Shown here in pieces: positions 63,762-64,000 of a DNA stretch of 64,000 nt (position 1 is its first letter; each line of letters begins with the position of its first letter). Under the pieces are notes generated by a model. It was not told where the DNA came from, did not search any database, and worked only from the letters and a program-made list of their open reading frames with translations. Both the position numbers and the translations under genes were made by a program. The stretch is from Allomuricauda ruestringensis DSM 13258 (GTDB lineage: Bacteria > Bacteroidota > Bacteroidia > Flavobacteriales > Flavobacteriaceae): assembly GCF_000224085.1 (NCBI RefSeq), contig NC_015945.1:2596501-2660500 (forward strand), in the 5' to 3' direction.

Positions 63762-64000
63762 TTAATTTTGATAAAATGAGATTCCACCGTAGTCACTGGT
63801 AATACTTACCCTGTTTCCGGAATTTGCTTTTCCGTAGTAACCACTATAATATTTCTCGGTAGATTTTTCTTTACTGATGTTGATTTCAAAATCCTCCTTA
63901 CCACTTACACCGGCATATTCGGTAGAAATCTCAAAATCGAAATGGTATCCTGGGTCATACCCTATTTTAATGCCTGTGTAATCGGTCCGTATTTCCACGT
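63762..64000 (-). CDS. C-terminal part of a beta-rich protein (truncated by window edge)
   Basis: The frame is open from the window edge and ends at 63762, giving at least 78 residues. Ser, Tyr, Gly and Glu-rich strands (IRTDYTGIKIGYDPGY, STEYAGVSGKEDFE, VSITSDYGGISFYQN) resemble DUF4097/adhesin-type beta-helices. It precedes the DUF2807 gene by 33 bases on the same strand, so both are likely one operon. The start lies outside the window. Confidence 0.6.
   Translation of the reverse strand, partial: VEIRTDYTGIKIGYDPGYHFDFEISTEYAGVSGKEDFEINISKEKSTEKYYSGYYGKANSGNRVSITSDYGGISFYQN

Overview
This window comes from the chromosome of a member of the Bacteroidota, almost certainly a marine-type Flavobacteriaceae close to Muricauda/Flagellimonas (genus is inference). 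The evidence is family content rather than any marker RNA: bacillithiol enzyme BshC, DUF6799, DUF922 and DUF2807 proteins, many small outer-membrane beta-barrels, fasciclin and collagen-like lipoproteins, UMF1 transporter, and promoters with the flavobacterial -7 element TAnnTTTG. No rRNA, tRNA, CRISPR array, insertion sequence or prophage was seen. About seventy genes cover nearly all of the sequence.

Layout. 0-4 kb: a truncated gene at the left edge, a DUF6799 protein, an outer-membrane protein, then a decayed stretch (1951-2371), then a compact module of a Fur-family repressor facing a thioredoxin-reductase-like flavoprotein and a MerC membrane protein. 4.2-7.5 kb (minus): two small membrane proteins and an unusual cytoplasmic trypsin/zinc-ribbon protein with a partner of unknown function. 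7.7-12.8 kb (minus): S66 LD-carboxypeptidase, a CarboxypepD_reg-like protein, M14 carboxypeptidase. 12.9-26 kb: bshC, pgmB (minus), a chain of overlapping genes guaA, LysM/periplasmic-binding fusion, OsmC, DUF922, then a sugar isomerase, pyrG and yidC. 26-31 kb: four-domain fasciclin lipoprotein, mnmA, nitronate monooxygenase. 31-37 kb (minus): a six-gene operon SpoIIM, membrane protein, DUF4129, DUF4350, MoxR ATPase, DUF58, facing an RDD-family gene. 37-48 kb: TRIC-type channel, outer-membrane transporter, DoxX-like, dienelactone hydrolase, lipoprotein cyclophilin, Nudix hydrolase, acyltransferase, ECF sigma factor with membrane partner, M20 amidohydrolase, NDH-2, a frameshifted gene and xerD. 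49-55 kb: three small outer-membrane barrels, aroQ, lpdA, DUF1572, two msrB genes, a collagen-like lipoprotein. 55-64 kb: glycogen branching enzyme with GH31 alpha-glucosidase, M48 protease, UMF1 transporter, ChbG deacetylase and DUF2807 proteins.

How the parts relate. Most of the window is ordinary housekeeping and envelope functions. Redox and thiol homeostasis recurs (BshC, OsmC, TrxR-like/MerC, two MsrB, LpdA), as does alpha-glucan metabolism (GlgB, GH31, PgmB). The items most worth following are: (1) a mosaic scar at 1956-2280 made of a truncated minus-strand pseudogene joined to short copies of the ends of two flanking genes; (2) a palindromic operator whose right half contains the -33 element of the flavoprotein promoter; (3) the cytoplasmic trypsin/zinc-ribbon operon; (4) the SpoIIM-DUF4129-MoxR-DUF58 operon.
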